Shown here: positions 1 through 12,269 of the stretch, piece by piece | How positions within the stretch are numbered: position 1 is the stretch's first letter | How the letters are laid out: each line of letters opens with the position of its first letter | Notes under the pieces: model-generated | What the model saw: the letters and a program-made list of their open reading frames with translations, nothing else | The model's database searches: none | Told to the model about the DNA's origin: nothing | Program-made: the position numbers and the translations under genes | NCBI GenBank assembly: GCA_028641055.1 | Contig: CM054059.1 | Location: 434,190,167 to 434,254,166 of the forward strand | Direction of reading: 5' to 3' | Length of the DNA: 64,000 nucleotides | From: Alopecurus myosuroides | Taxonomy: Eukaryota; Streptophyta; Magnoliopsida; Poales; Poaceae

Positions 1-1698
1 AGTCTGAAATACATCTTCACTCAGCCAGATCTAAACCTCAGGCAAAGGAGATGGATTGAAAAGATCAAAGACTTTGATCTTACCATTTCCTACACTCCAG
101 GCAAGGCTAATGTTATGGCCGATGCTCTCAGTCGCAAGTCGTATTGCAATAATCTCATGATCATGGAAAGCCAACCTCCTCTTCATGAAGAATTCAAGAA
201 GCTGAACCTTGGTCTTGTTCCTCAAGGCTATCTTGCAAACTTGACAGCCAGTCCAACTCTCGAGGACAAGATTCGTTCTGAACAACTTCGTGATGCTGAA
301 ATCAAGAAGATGGTAGAACACATCAAAGAAGGAAAGGAGAAATTTAAGTCCTTCTCAATCGATGACAAGGGAACTGTGTTCTTCGAAGGACGCATTGCAG
401 TTCCTCAAGTTCAAAGTCTCAAAGATGTCATTCTCAAGGAGGCTCATGAAACTCCTCTCTCCATACACCCTGGAAGTACAAAGATGTACCAGGATCTCAA
501 GACACTGTATTGGTGGCCTGGCATGAAACGTGAAATTGCTCAATACGTTTCTGAATGCGACGTTTGTCAACGTGTTAAGGCAGTTCATCAGAAAACAACC
601 GGTCTTCTCCAACCTCTAAAAATCCCTGAGTGGAAGTGGGACGTGATTGAAATGGACTTCGTCACTGGTTTTCCAAAGTCCAAGAAGGGCAAGGATGCAA
701 TCTTCGTTGTCATTGATCGTCTAACTAAAGTAGCTCACTTCTTTGCTGTCAAAGAAACAATCTCAGCTAGCCAGTTAGCAGAACTCTACACAACAAAGAT
801 TGTTCCTCTTCATGGTGTTCCATTGGAAATAAGCTCAGACCGTGGAAGCATATTCACTTCTCATTTCTGGAAAAGCTTTCAGGAAGCATTGGGCACCAAA
901 CTTCTGTTCAGCACAGCCTACCATCCTCAGTCTCAAGGGCAAGTCGAAAGAGTCAATCAGATTCTCGAGGATATGCTCAGAGCATGTGGTATCTCTTTTG
1001 GCATGAAATGGGAGGAATGTCTTCCATATGCTGAATTCTCCTACAACAACAGCTTCCAGGCAAGCCTAGGCATGGCACCATTTGAGGCTCTCTATGGCCG
1101 CAGATGCAGGAGTCCAATCAATTGGTCTGGAGCTGGTGAACGTTCACTCTTAGGCCCTGACATTGTTAAGGAAGCCGAGGAGAAAGTTCGCATCATTCGT
1201 GACAATCTCAAGATTGCTCAGTCTCGTCAGAAAAGCTACTATGACAGCAAGCACAGGGATATGATCTATGCACCTGGTGACAAAGCATATCTCCGTGTAA
1301 CTCCCCTCAGAGGCACTCATCGTTTCGGTGTCAAAGGAAAGCTTGCACCAAGATACATTGGTCCTTTCAACATTCTATCAAGGCGTGCGGAAAATGCCTA
1401 TCGTCTTGAACTTCCAAAGAAGCTATCCAAGGTGCACGATGTGTTTCACGTGTCACAGCTCAAGAGGTGCTTCAAAGATCCAGATCGTGCAGTTGATCAT
1501 GATTCCATTGAACTGCAAGAAGATCTCTCTTATGAGGAGCACCCTGTTCGAATTCTCGATGAGACCGAGCGCAAAACTCGCAACAAGAGCACCAAGTTCT
1601 TGAAAGTGCAATGGTTGCATCATTCCGATAAAGAGGCAACGTGGGAGACCGAAGAGGATCTTCGCAAGAAGTATCCAGACCTTTTCTCTTCTCAGTAG
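1..1698 (+). CDS. pol: Gag-pol C-terminus: RNase H tail, integrase, chromodomain (5' truncated by window)
   Basis: The frame is open from base 1 to the TAG at 1696-1698, so the ATG at 115 is internal. The first roughly 45 codons are the RNase H end, closing with the typical ADALSRK. An HHCC zinc-binding domain lies at about 445-600. The integrase core has its acidic residues at codons 655-657 (D, in EMDF), 838-840 (D, in SSDRG) and 946-948 (E, in GQVERVN). That gives 35 residues between the second D and the E, as expected for DD35E enzymes that insert cDNA into chromosomes. The last 50 or so residues (from about 1540) look like a chromodomain, which in chromoviruses steers integration to marked chromatin. 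No frameshift or stop is seen, so this part could still be functional. Confidence 0.93.
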   Translation, partial: SLKYIFTQPDLNLRQRRWIEKIKDFDLTISYTPGKANVMADALSRKSYCNNLMIMESQPPLHEEFKKLNLGLVPQGYLANLTASPTLEDKIRSEQLRDAEIKKMVEHIKEGKEKFKSFSIDDKGTVFFEGRIAVPQVQSLKDVILKEAHETPLSIHPGSTKMYQDLKTLYWWPGMKREIAQYVSECDVCQRVKAVHQKTTGLLQPLKIPEWKWDVIEMDFVTGFPKSKKGKDAIFVVIDRLTKVAHFFAVKETISASQLAELYTTKIVPLHGVPLEISSDRGSIFTSHFWKSFQEALGTKLLFSTAYHPQSQGQVERVNQILEDMLRACGISFGMKWEECLPYAEFSYNNSFQASLGMAPFEALYGRRCRSPINWSGAGERSLLGPDIVKEAEEKVRIIRDNLKIAQSRQKSYYDSKHRDMIYAPGDKAYLRVTPLRGTHRFGVKGKLAPRYIGPFNILSRRAENAYRLELPKKLSKVHDVFHVSQLKRCFKDPDRAVDHDSIELQEDLSYEEHPVRILDETERKTRNKSTKFLKVQWLHHSDKEATWETEEDLRKKYPDLFSSQ

Positions 1699-1720
1699 GA
1701 ATCTCGGGGCGCGATTCCTT

Positions 1721-1735
1721 CAAGGGGGGGCGTTT
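1721..1735 (+). other. Polypurine tract of the chromovirus
   Basis: A purine run (CAAGGGGGGG) lies 23 bases after the pol stop and just before the LTR start TGTAACATCCC. In this class it primes plus-strand DNA synthesis. Position and composition are seen; the role is inferred from the family. Confidence 0.7.
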
Positions 1736-4700
1736 TGTAACATCCCAAGTATGAAAACAACCCTTAGAATGTTTTTTTCATGTTAATTTATGTTTTGCAT
1801 CATGGCATCTTAATCATTGCATTTGTTTTGCTTTGTTTTCCATTTGTTTTTCTTTGTTTTCCATCTGTTTTCCCTTGTTTTCCATTCGAATTTCAAACCA
1901 AAAATTCAAATCTTTGTTTCATACTTGTTATGTTACAATTTTCAAATAAAAATATTCAAATCAAAGCAATTATTTGTTTCCATTAAAATAGAAAGCTCAA
2001 ACTATTAACTTGTTCTTTTTAATAATTCACTTAATTCAATTTCATTCAAAATTCAATTAAATTTCCAAACAGCAACCATTTTGAAATTTATGAAAATTAC
2101 AAAACAAAACAATCATTGTTACCATTACACTTGAAATTAAAAAACTTTTAAAGTGTTCTTTTCATTTAATCAATTAATACCAAAAATTCACTCAAAATTC
2201 ATTTGAAATACAAACAGCAATTAATTTCAAATTTTTGGAAAACCAAAGTTTGTACTTGTTGCTGTTGCAATAATTAATCAATACAAATTTTTACTAAATT
2301 TTTCTAACCCCCAAAACCTATCCTTTTCTTCCCTTTCCTTTTCTGCAAAAAAAAAACAGAAACAGTTAAACAAAAAGAAATAAAATAAAATAATAAAACG
2401 TAGAGGGGAGAGGCAGCAGACCCATCCCACGGCCTGCTACCCCTTCACCTCGTCCCTAACCTCCGTACGGCAGCACATCGGTGCTGTCCACGTCAGGTTC
2501 AGAGGGGAGGAACGGCTGTAGCACCTCCCCCTCCCCTTTATATCGAGCTCGAGCTCTTCCCCCTCTGCCCTAGCTCTCCTCCCACCTCTCTCCCTCGCGC
2601 CGCCGTCGCCTACTCTCTCCTTCCTCTCCCTCTGCCCTGCTCTCTCTCTCTGCATCTCTCTGCATCACCTCCACCGCACCACCGCCACCAAACACCGATG
2701 ATAGCCGTTGTTACGGTTCACCTCCGCGCAGGATAGCCGCGGGAATCGATTCCCCGTCACTCCCTCTCCATCATCGCTTCAACGCCAGGGGCTGGGAGGC
2801 AGTGGGTCGCCGCCACCGTCCTCGTCTCCGTCGCCGGCCACCTTCCCCGTCGACCTCCTCCTTTCCTCCCTCCCGGTGAGCTCCACCTATCTACCCCTTC
2901 CTTCCATCTCTGTCCCTCACCCGCGCGCACACCGCACGATCATCGCACACAACACACGCGCACGCACACGAGGTCTGGGGTTCGAATCCCAGCCTCGCGG
3001 GATTAATCCCACCTTTTTGCCCAGCAAGCGCTGACAGGTGGGCCTCCCTGTCAGCGGCTCTGCAGCCACGCGCACACACGCGCGCCACCGTGGCCCATGG
3101 GCCCCCTCGTCAGTGGCCCAGGCTAGGCCACTGCGAGGTGTAACTCGTTTCTGGCCTTTTTCTTTTAGATTTAAGTCCTTTTATTTACAGATTAATCCCT
3201 AAATTTCAAACCTTTATAAAAATTGCATAACACATCCAAATAATACAAATAAAATATGTAATCTGAACCAAATTTAATTCTCTACCTTTTTAAATCATTT
3301 GTTTTCTGTCTTGAACATTTCAAATTGTTTCAAAATTCAAATTCAAACAACTCATTATAAATTTGGTTAAATTCATAACTAATTCAAACTTATTTCAAAT
3401 GTCACATATAAAATATGTTTTCCATGCTAAATTAAACCACCTTTCCAAATATAAACTTTGTTTCATGTTTTGAATAATTAGAATTGGTTAAATAATTTAA
3501 ACCTTGTTTAAATCATTTAAAATTGCTAAATTCATAACTTGGTCAAATTAAATTCTTTTTGAACATATAAAATATGTTTTCAAACTAGAAAAGTATAATC
3601 TTTTCAAATATGAATTTTATTTAATGTTTTGAGAAAATAAAAATTCAAATAAATTCATACTTGAATTAAATTCATTTAAATCTTGTTCAAACTTGTTTAA
3701 TTCCTAATTAGTTCATTCTAATTCCTTTTTCAACAAATGAAACATGTATTCCACCTAAAATTTTGTGTACTCTCCAAATATGAATGTTGTTATTTATTTT
3801 GAACAATTAATATTGGTGAAAACAACAAATGCTTGTGTAAATCCTTTAAGAAGCAAATTTTCACAACTAAATAAATAAAATTTCAAACTTGGTAAACACC
3901 TTTTCAATTTGAGTCTATTGTTGTTTTCTTATTGTTTTCCTCATCCATGCATCATGCTAATCCACTTTCACCTGTTGGTTAGTTGTAGAACAATTATTTC
4001 AACCTTAATTCATGGACTTTCCAGATGCAACCCAAATTGCATATGGGTCCATTTAATTATGTTACCATGTCAACTAGCTTATCATTGATGCATAAATTAA
4101 ATTTTCATGCATCATCCCATGTTATTGATTATTTGTCTCTTTGCGTTGTTTGTTTGCTTCTTCTCGAATAGACGACGCCGCTGAGACAGACGAGGTTTAC
4201 GACACTACTTCTGAGGAGTTAGCCCAGTACCAGGCTACTGAGTTTGCAGGCAAGTATTCACTCACATGAACCATTGTGTTCCTTTCCACACTGGATACCA
4301 ATACTTTCCGTTGTCTATCCTGCTAGCCTTATGAATCGTTGCTTGTGTTCGATCCTATCACATGTTATCCTGTAACCCTGATATAGCCTCACCCCCACAC
4401 CTATACCCCATTGCTTGTGGCCCGAGTCTTACTAGAATGCTTAGGGTTGTTTATGCTCGAGTCTGCTGTCCGTTATTTCTGTTACCATATTTATTATGTT
4501 CTGGGGCTCGATGTTTAAACAATCAACCTGTTAATGTTTGAGGTAATGCTAATTTGGTGATAAGGCACCGGCAGGAGGCCCGGCGTGGTTTTGAGGCCTG
4601 CTAGTGTCGACCCTAATTAGGAAAAGGGTCTTGTCTACTGATCCATGATGAGCGCACTATCCGCATGTGGGAAGCGTGTATGGGCGCCCCCCTCAATTTG

Positions 4701-6000
4701 ATTCGATTCGCATCTCGTCCAAATCGCCACACTTAGTTCGGGCTTTCCATTTGATGCATGCATATGCAGGTGCGAACCCGAGGCCAGGGTGGAACTTTTG
4801 TAGTCGGCATTTAGGGCGGCATGGTCTTCCAGTGCTATGAGGGTCCCCCTTTTCTTCGTGGGGGCTCGATTAGCCGCGCACGCACAGCACGTGGTGCTTT
4901 GTGCTTGATGCGAAGAAGAGTTGAGTTGTGTTGAGTGCCTCGCTTGGTGGGTTTGATTCCCGTCTGGCGGGATATTCTTACGTGTACGACCAAATTGGTG
5001 CACCCCTACAGGGTTAAATCTTCTCGAGAAGCCGTGTTTTCCGCGGTTATGGTTGACTTGGTGAAAGTACTGGCTAACAAGTACTCAGAACAACTTACAC
5101 CTAACTAATGATAACTTTCCTAGTAATAGTCTTATTGACACAATAACTTGAACCATCATTAATCCAACTGTGTGAGTTATCCTCGGATTGCTTCTTTGGA
5201 TAAGGGGCGAGATCCAGGATGGGTTTGTTTGAGGTTAGGTATAGTTGGTTACGATACGCTATCTTATCCCTCTCTTTTAGCCGGAAGTTGTAGCATGTTT
5301 CTGTAGTTGGTTAGAGCAGCCTGCTGCCGCACTTTTGTATCACCTATTCTTCCGTTGAACCCCAAGAATCTGTACTTGGTGTTGCCGGGTACACTTTGGT
5401 ATCTTGTGAGTCTTGCTTGCCAGTACGTTTATGTACTGACCCCTTTGGGGCTGTGGTTTCCGCAGACTACGTTTCCGAGCATCCCCATGGTGGCTACTAC
5501 GTGGAGTATGACGAGGCTGCTGACGAGTAGATAGCGGACCCGGGCAGGGTCCGAGACATCGTGGATGGGCTCCATCTTTTCGTTTCCGGCCTCTTAGGCC
5601 TATTTGGATCTTGTCTGTACTCAGACACTTTGGATGCTTCTGCTGTGATGTAATGATGAATTGTTGGGACATGTGTCCTCTGGATGATTGTATTTGCTAT
5701 CTCTGCTCTAGTGAGAGCTACTTGCAACTTATTTCAATCTTTTATGTCTTAGAGATATGTTGTGATATCGCTTGTTCAAATGACGTTGACGTACCATGTG
5801 TGTATGTTATGAAGTACGTCAATGGAAGTGTCCGGATTTCTATGGGATGGTTTGCGCAGACGATGGATAGTAGAGAATGGTTGTCGCACGTTTACGTGTT
5901 GGCCTGCTCATATTGAGATGCGGGTGCCGGTATGCCCCGTAAACCATTAGTTCTACTGTTTAGCGGACTGTGAGTATCCTCTAGAAGTCCGGGTGCGACA
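1736..6000 (+). repeat. Giant 3' LTR (4265 bp) of the chromovirus
   Basis: The LTR starts TGTAACATCCC after the polypurine tract and ends GGGTGCGACA at 6000. Most of 1740-2400 and 3150-4130 is AT-rich with no gene. 2400-3130 is GC-rich. A block at about 4560-5060 is strongly conserved in inverted orientation inside the solo LTR at 13692-18080, although the rest of the two LTRs is quite diverged. A T-arm-like GGTTCGAATCC lies near 2968-2980. Long open frames here are short, unsupported and not called as genes, apart from the possible mini-exons listed separately. Confidence 0.85.
4172..5530 (+). other. Possible pair of LTR-encoded mini-exons (acidic peptide)
   Basis: A 78-nt stretch at 4172-4249 follows an acceptor-like TTCTCGAATAG and ends at CAG/GCAAGT, a good match to the rarer GC-type donor. 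A second stretch at 5466-5530 follows TTTCCGCAG and ends in TAG. Joining them keeps one reading frame and gives an acidic, Tyr-rich tail ending EYDEAADE. The two other giant LTRs in the window carry similarly placed pieces, but there the frame is broken. Splicing and translation are inference from sequence only; an upstream exon was not found. Confidence 0.3.
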
Positions 6001-6530
6001 AGGGGGGACCTACTCTGTGTTCGTGGCAGTGATAACAGATCAGCTCCTCGGTTCTGCGGAACAACTTTGCATATGAAGACAATCAAGGAAGCCAAAAGGT
6101 GTAAAGGTGTCAGCGGGAACCCGGAAGTACACAGTGTGCACATAATGTCGACACCTTGGCTGTATCCAGCTGGGCACCAGTATATAAGGTGCCCTGCCTC
6201 CTCCTGCGCGAGGGACGACGACGCTAGATCCCAGAACCGGTTCACATTCTTGACCTAGTTCTTGAGGTAGAGAGAAGAGTGGCTACTCGGTAGTGAGAAA
6301 CACTTGTACTGTGGCTACTCGGTGAGACCCGAATATAAAGAGAGAAAGGCAGGAGTAGGGGTTTTACCTCCGCACGAGGGCCCTGAACCTGGGTAGATCT
6401 TGTTGTTTGCAGTGCTAGTTTCACACTCACGCGGCTACTCGCTGCGTGATCCCTCCCCGAGCGCCTCCAGCGTCCATCGTCCCCACAACTTTAGCCATCC
6501 TATGGCATCTGCCGTGACACCACCACGACA
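6001..6530 (+). repeat. Truncated LTR, same family as the inner element at 29518-44744
   Basis: This matches the reverse complement of the 898-bp LTR at 29518-30415, from about 350 bp into that LTR to its end ACCACGACA. It keeps the TATATAAGG promoter core (about 6182-6190) and several CTACTCGG motifs. It is clearly diverged from the two young copies. The bases after 6530 are not a primer-binding site, so this was a 3' or solo LTR; the chromovirus inserted into it, removing its first third from view. Its left half should resume left of the window. Confidence 0.8.
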
Positions 6531-6937
6531 CCTGTCGTAGTCCCTGACCCGAAAACCAGCCCGAGGGACACCACTATTAAGGAAGAGGCTGAAGACCCGA
6601 CTGCAGCTGATCAAGGTCATAAAGATATGGATGTGTCTGAACCTGTTACCCCGGAGACACAGAAAGAGGGTGATCCGACTGTTTCTAAGTCGGTTCATGT
6701 TTCTACACAGAAAGATGATGACCTAGATATTACGTCTTCCTGATTGTAGAGCGCGTTGGTACTTCCAACGTCCTATCCAAGATAGTTGATGAATCAAACA
6801 CGGCTTTTTACAGCAAGGTTTCATCTCCAGATCTTACATCCTTAGAGGCCCAGGGTTTCATACCTCTGCATATTGAGTTCTCCCAGAACCGAGCTTGTGA
6901 AGATGGCATTGTGGCCATAATGAAGAGAAAATATGAG

Positions 6938-7388
6938 GTACATACATTCGATTAGCCATGTATAACATGTATCCCTCAAGTTTCGAGTTTTTTTTACATT
7001 TGTGAATACTTGAAGATTATCTCTTAGTTATGACCTGAATTTGTAGCCCCCAAGTGTCAGGTTACAAGTTTAATGTAAATTAGGACTTAGTTTTATATTT
7101 CCAAGTCTTGATAACTTCGAACGGTGTAGCTTCCAAGTGCCGGGTTGTATGCCTGCAGTAGGTCAGTACTTAGAATATTCTTTTAATTAATAGACTAAAA
7201 TAGTGTAGCCCCCAAGTGTCGGGTTATCCTTGTTTGCAATAACCTGGGACTTTTCCTGTTATAACCTTGCAGTTATTGTAAACTTTAAAATTTGAAATGC
7301 ATGTAGCCCCCAAGCACCGGGTTGTATTACCTGCAGCACCCCGGGGTTCAATAATAATTCTTCTTACTATGTCATATATGTTTTGCAG
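6938..7388 (+). repeat. Intron of the decayed accessory gene with four diverged repeats
   Basis: Four units beginning TGTAGCCCCCAAGTGTCGGG (with variants) occur at about 7045, 7125, 7203 and 7303, spaced roughly 80-100 bp. They sit inside a GT-AG intron bounded by GAG/GTACAT and TTTTGCAG/GTG. No coding potential is seen in them. Confidence 0.6.
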
Positions 7389-10300
7389 GTGCTGAAGAAT
7401 AATTCTCAAAAGAAGATTGCCAATCTAAAAAAATTGCTGGCTCAGGAAGCTGTCAAGGCTGAGGAGGTCAAGGAACTGGATGAAGATTATGAAGCATCTG
7501 TCATCCTAGCTACCTCCAATCTGTCCAAGGCACAGTAACTGTTTGCTTATAAAAAGAACATTCGGATTGCCGGAGCTGAGAAAGCAGAGCAAGAACTAGG
7601 CATACTTAGAGCTGGTTTTGAGGGCATGAAGAAAGTTCTGAACCATATCACCTTGGGCATCTTTGGCAAACCGAAATTTATTTTAAGTTTATGCTCACTT
7701 AACCTTTGTACTTTATTTTCCTTTCTAACCTTATTTTTAATGTGTAGGAAAAACCCATGCTAATAACCTGGAACAGTGAGAGGAGAAACTGCAAGCTGTC
7801 AATACCATTCTCCAGCAACTCTATATTGGAGGGTGGGGGGGGGGCGTGAGTGCATCAAAGCTGTTAGAGGCTGGGACAAGACTCCAAGGGGGTTGCATGA
7901 TATGCTGGTGGAACTATCCAACGTTCCCAAGTGGATTGCTGAACATAAACTGCCATCTTGTCGCCATGGAGCTAAGGGATTTTGCACTGGCCAAAGCTTA
8001 TCACCAATAATTGAATCTTCCTCTGTCACACCCCATTTTTTAGATCCTTGTACTGTAGTTCAAGGACACAAAAATGTGGACCAACAATTTTTTTTCTAAC
8101 AACATGTGTATGTGATAATAGTCATATATGCAATGCAAGATTTGTTTCATTTTAATACCAATACAATTTTTCCCTGAAAACACATTTATGTTTTCTCTGA
8201 TGTTTTCCCTAATGAGACTTGAGTGATTTTTATTCCAAGACTTGGATCATGGTTGTTTGAATCTTGATTTAAACTTTAACTTTGTTGGATCCAAGAAAAC
8301 AAAAATACAAAATGATTTATGGAAGCTTTTTTTAAAAGTTTTCTATTAAAACTTTTCCCTGAAAATATAACCAAGTACCTGTTTTCCACACTTGTTTTCA
8401 ATAGGCTATTATTCCATTTTGTGTTTTCTTGACTTATAATTGTTATATGATATATGTACTACAAATACATAAGATTGGTTTAGATTTTGGAATAAGAAAA
8501 CAATATTTTGCATGTTTGTTTTTGTGGAAGAAAAATAACACAGAAAAATGCATTTTTAGAAAACAGAGAAAAACAGAAAGTAGCCCTTTTTCCACTATTT
8601 TTTCAAAGCCCCACTATTCCAAATTTGTTTTCAAAATATGTTTTTGAAAGTATAAAACATGTTTAACAATCTACTGCTTTGAAAAAAAATTTGGATTCCA
8701 TTTGAACCTTGAAAACAAGCTGGACTTTTTGATCATTTCATCTGCTTCCACACTTGGCCAAAATGACTTAAGTCCTTTATAACTGAATTTTCTGAAACTT
8801 TATTTTTATAAAACTTTGGCAGTTGTTTTCATTGGAATTTCTTGCAAACTTGGAAGTGCAACTTTGAAAAACTTGTTCCCTGATGTTTGTACCCCACTGT
8901 GCAGCCTTGGATTCGTTGGATGGTTGACCTAAGAGAGAGGAACACGAGTATGAAAGGGAGGATACATAGAGGAGAGGGGCATGTCCTGGGCACATAGTGC
9001 GTGGCCACTGTGGCCATGCCGTGGCCTTGTCCTGCTCCTCCTTGCCTCAGTGACGTGCACCGGACACCCCTCAGCCCCTAGACACCTTGCCATCCCTTGG
9101 CACGTCGTAGAGCCGCCCGGGGACACGCATACATGCTCGCCACGACGCACCCGAGGACACCCGCGTGTCCACGACCTTGGCGCCACGCGCATAAACCCCC
9201 AGCAGCGCCATTGCCTCGCCACCCTGCTGCACACATCCCCCACACTCACCCCGTAGATTCGAGCCCGCAAGCTCACTGTGAGCGCCGCAGAGCGTTTCAT
9301 CGCCGCAGGCCACCGCAGCCACACCGGACAGGTGCAGCTCGACTCGGGCTATCCCACCGCTCCCTCTCACCTCTCTCGCACTCCTCGTGACCGCGCACAC
9401 GCCCCTGACACCTTCCTCGAACTTTTTTCTTGCAGCAAACGTCGCCGCCGTTCGTGACGCCAACGTGTGTGTCCGCGACCACGCCGGTGCAGGAGAGCGC
9501 CGCTGCCGTTTCTGCCACCACCCAGCCTCAGCCGTGACCTCCAACGGCGTCTGCAGAACCTCTCCATCGCCTAGAACCTCCCCTAGGTGATCCGCCATGA
9601 ACGCCCAAGTGTTTCTAGGTTTTCTGCCCATGCATGCATGTCCAGAGGTTGAAGATGCACAGCAGCCGTTGGATCTCCTCTAATCCTAACCGTCCATGGA
9701 ACTTACCTCTTCACCCCATGTCTAGGACGGCCCAGCCCAGTAGCAGCTCGGCCAGAGTAGATCAGCCTCGCTCTATTTTTCTTCCTGGTTATTTTTCCTT
9801 TTCTGTTTCGGCACAAACTTGACCCATAGCTTTGGCCCCAAATAAAATACGAAAAATGGGAATTCAATGAAACCAAAATTCATGCTAGTAGCTTACCATA
9901 TTCCCAACCATGTCCAAGTGGCAGATCCACTTTTTGACTTATATTTTTGCAATAGTTGCTGTTTTGGCAGAACCTATCTGTTACACCATTTTGTTCATAA
10001 CTTTGAAAATATGTATCCATTTTGGTGAAACCAAATTATTTTGAGTACCCTTGAGTAGATATATCATTGATACTTGACCTTGCAGCAAGTAGAGTTACCT
10101 TTTGGTAATACCATCCATTTTGGTAAAAGACCAGTAGGCATTTCTAGGATTTTTAGAGAGTGTTCAAAAATGGTTTTTGATGTGGATCCAATTGTATGAG
10201 CTTGTGTGTGTTTATATATATATTTATAATCCTAGCATGGAATAATTTTTTAGAGCTATAGATTATTTTTGGTGTGCATTTCTAGATATAGCACCTTTTG

Positions 10301-11191
10301 TGTTAACATTAAATCTTGTGTATTTGTTTGTGAATAAATGTTTGGTTGTTAGATCCTGTTTTCTATCATGTGTAGATGTGTTGCTCTCTGTTATTGTGAT
10401 GTTTTCTTGTAGTAATAGTATGTTAGGAAGTTTGTGCATGTTTGTAAAACAAATAGAAATAGAAATAGTCTAGTATTGTTTTTCTAGTACTTTTATGGAA
10501 TAGACCGTGTGAGCTAGTTTTGTTATGTTTGCTGTCTAGGTTTTTTTATGTTATTGTGTTGAGTCCAGTACCATTTTGGTACTGATATTGTTATGGTATC
10601 ACCTCTGTTAGCTTGCACCTTGATTTTTTTATAGAAAATCATGTGTAGCATTGACTATTTGTTTTCACTCTGTTGTTTTCACTAGTATGATTAGTTGTGT
10701 GATGTTTGTTTTGGTAGATTATTATTTTCTCAAGTGAGACCAGAGGCATTGTGACCTCTTAATGCCTTGGTATATTAGTGGGCCCAACTGGTCCCATTGC
10801 ATTTTTTGTTAGGGATACAAATCCCCTACCATACACTTGTTTGCTAGTAACATATATTGTTATATGTGTGTTTAGTATTTTCCACCAAGGAAAATAGATG
10901 ATTTCTCTAGTTGTTTGATTGAAGTTTTTAGTAATGCTTTGTGACTCCTAGCATGTTTAGTTGAGGTACATTTGTTGATATGGTGTTCCCTTGGGAATAT
11001 CATGTTAAGGAGTGATTGCTTGTTGTTTCGATTAAATTGAGTGTTGTTTGCAAAGAGAAATATTCTCCTAGTATTGGTAAATTATGTGTGGATAGAATTT
11101 CCCTTGTGTGTTTCATTTTAGAAAGGATTGATTGAGCTTCTATTGACTGCATAGCTACTGATTGTATAGCATGTCACTTTGATGTTTGTTA

Positions 11192-11278
11192 CTCCCTCGG
11201 TCCGAAAGACTGTCTGAAACGTGAACTGGCCGCGTACAAATCAAACCGCAGGTTGCGTCATATTTTTCGGATCGGAGG
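11192..11278. mobile_element. Stowaway-like MITE (87 bp)
   Basis: It has TA on both sides (11190-11191 and 11279-11280) and imperfect terminal inverted repeats, CTCCCTCGGTCCGAAA on the left and the complement of TTTTTCGGATCGGAGG on the right. Size, TA target and ends fit Tc1/mariner-type MITEs of grasses. It has no coding capacity. Confidence 0.75.
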
Positions 11279-12175
11279 TACTATGTGGTTGTTAGAAAAT
11301 CATGATTATTAGGCTTGGTTGATTCCTGCTAAGTAGTTGTTTTCATAGAATTATTTTAGTATAATTGTTTACTAGCATGTGTAAGGTGTATGTGCTGTTA
11401 GTAGGTATTTATAATCATGTGTTGCTTGTTTAGGAATATGCATCATTGTAGTGTTGTTTGCTTCTCTATTAATGTACTAGTGTTACCCCTAGATTTTATG
11501 AGTAGCTCTATGATTATTGCCTTTCTATTTTATGGTAGTGTGTTTATCCTAGCATGTTTTCACTTCTGTTATTATGACATGACTTGTGGAGTTGATAGTT
11601 GTTATTAAGTGTGGAATACATTATTTATTATAGCATGCTTGTGTAGCAATCTTTCATATTAGTATGCTATTAGTAAACCCCTGTTATTATTCTATTTTCT
11701 AGCTATGTTATCTCATGTGAATATTGTGTTATAGAGTGTTCCTTATTACTTGTTACATTTGGTTGAGCCACTGGTTTGTTTGATTGTATTTATGATTGTG
11801 TGATTCCTTAGTCTTTGTATAGATATGAGCATAGCAAGTAATTAGCTTGTTCATCTGTGGTTTGCTTTGCTGTTTGGAATTGTCTGATTGATTACTTTAG
11901 CATGAGTGTTGTACTAGTGTTACTGTTGTGTTTAGTAGTATCTTCTTATCTATGCTTTAGGTTAGTGGTAAACTGGTTGGTGATTCTTGCTTGTGTGCTG
12001 TTAATACCCATTGCCATGAGTATTGCTTTGAATGATTGTTATTACCTTAGTAGTCTCACCCTTGTGACCGCAAGCTATTTTGAGCTTCTTAAATGTCTTG
12101 GTATGAGAGTGGCACATCCACTCAACCTATGATATATATGATGTGGAATATGGTTTCTCAACCATAAGTATTCTA

Positions 12176-12269
12176 CTACCTCCGATCCGATTTAAGTGTC
12201 GGGACAAAACAACTTCATGCGTTCAACTCGTACATACAACATGCGCCACTTTTATCGGACCGGAGGGAG
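12176..12269. mobile_element. Stowaway-like MITE (94 bp)
   Basis: TA flanks (12174-12175 and 12270-12271) enclose inverted ends: CTACCTCCGATCCGATTTAA on the left and the complement of CACTTTTATCGGACCGGAGG on the right. It is a separate copy from the one at 11192, with a different interior. Confidence 0.78.

Larger units (their letters stand above)
1..6000 (+). mobile_element. Ty3/gypsy chromovirus (Tekay-like), 3' portion
   Basis: This is the 3' end of a plus-strand LTR retrotransposon whose 5' part lies left of the window. It shows, in order, the end of RNase H, a complete integrase, a C-terminal chromodomain, a polypurine tract and a 4.27 kb 3' LTR. The chromodomain places it among the chromoviruses; the very long LTR and the C-terminal type suggest the Tekay clade, which is an inference. 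It sits inside an older LTR that resumes at 6001. No target-site duplication can be checked because the left end is missing. Confidence 0.9.

Noticed and set aside
8929..9631. Overlapping open frames on both strands of a GC-rich stretch
   Set aside because: They are mutually antisense, of low complexity, inside an LTR, with no domain or conserved start.
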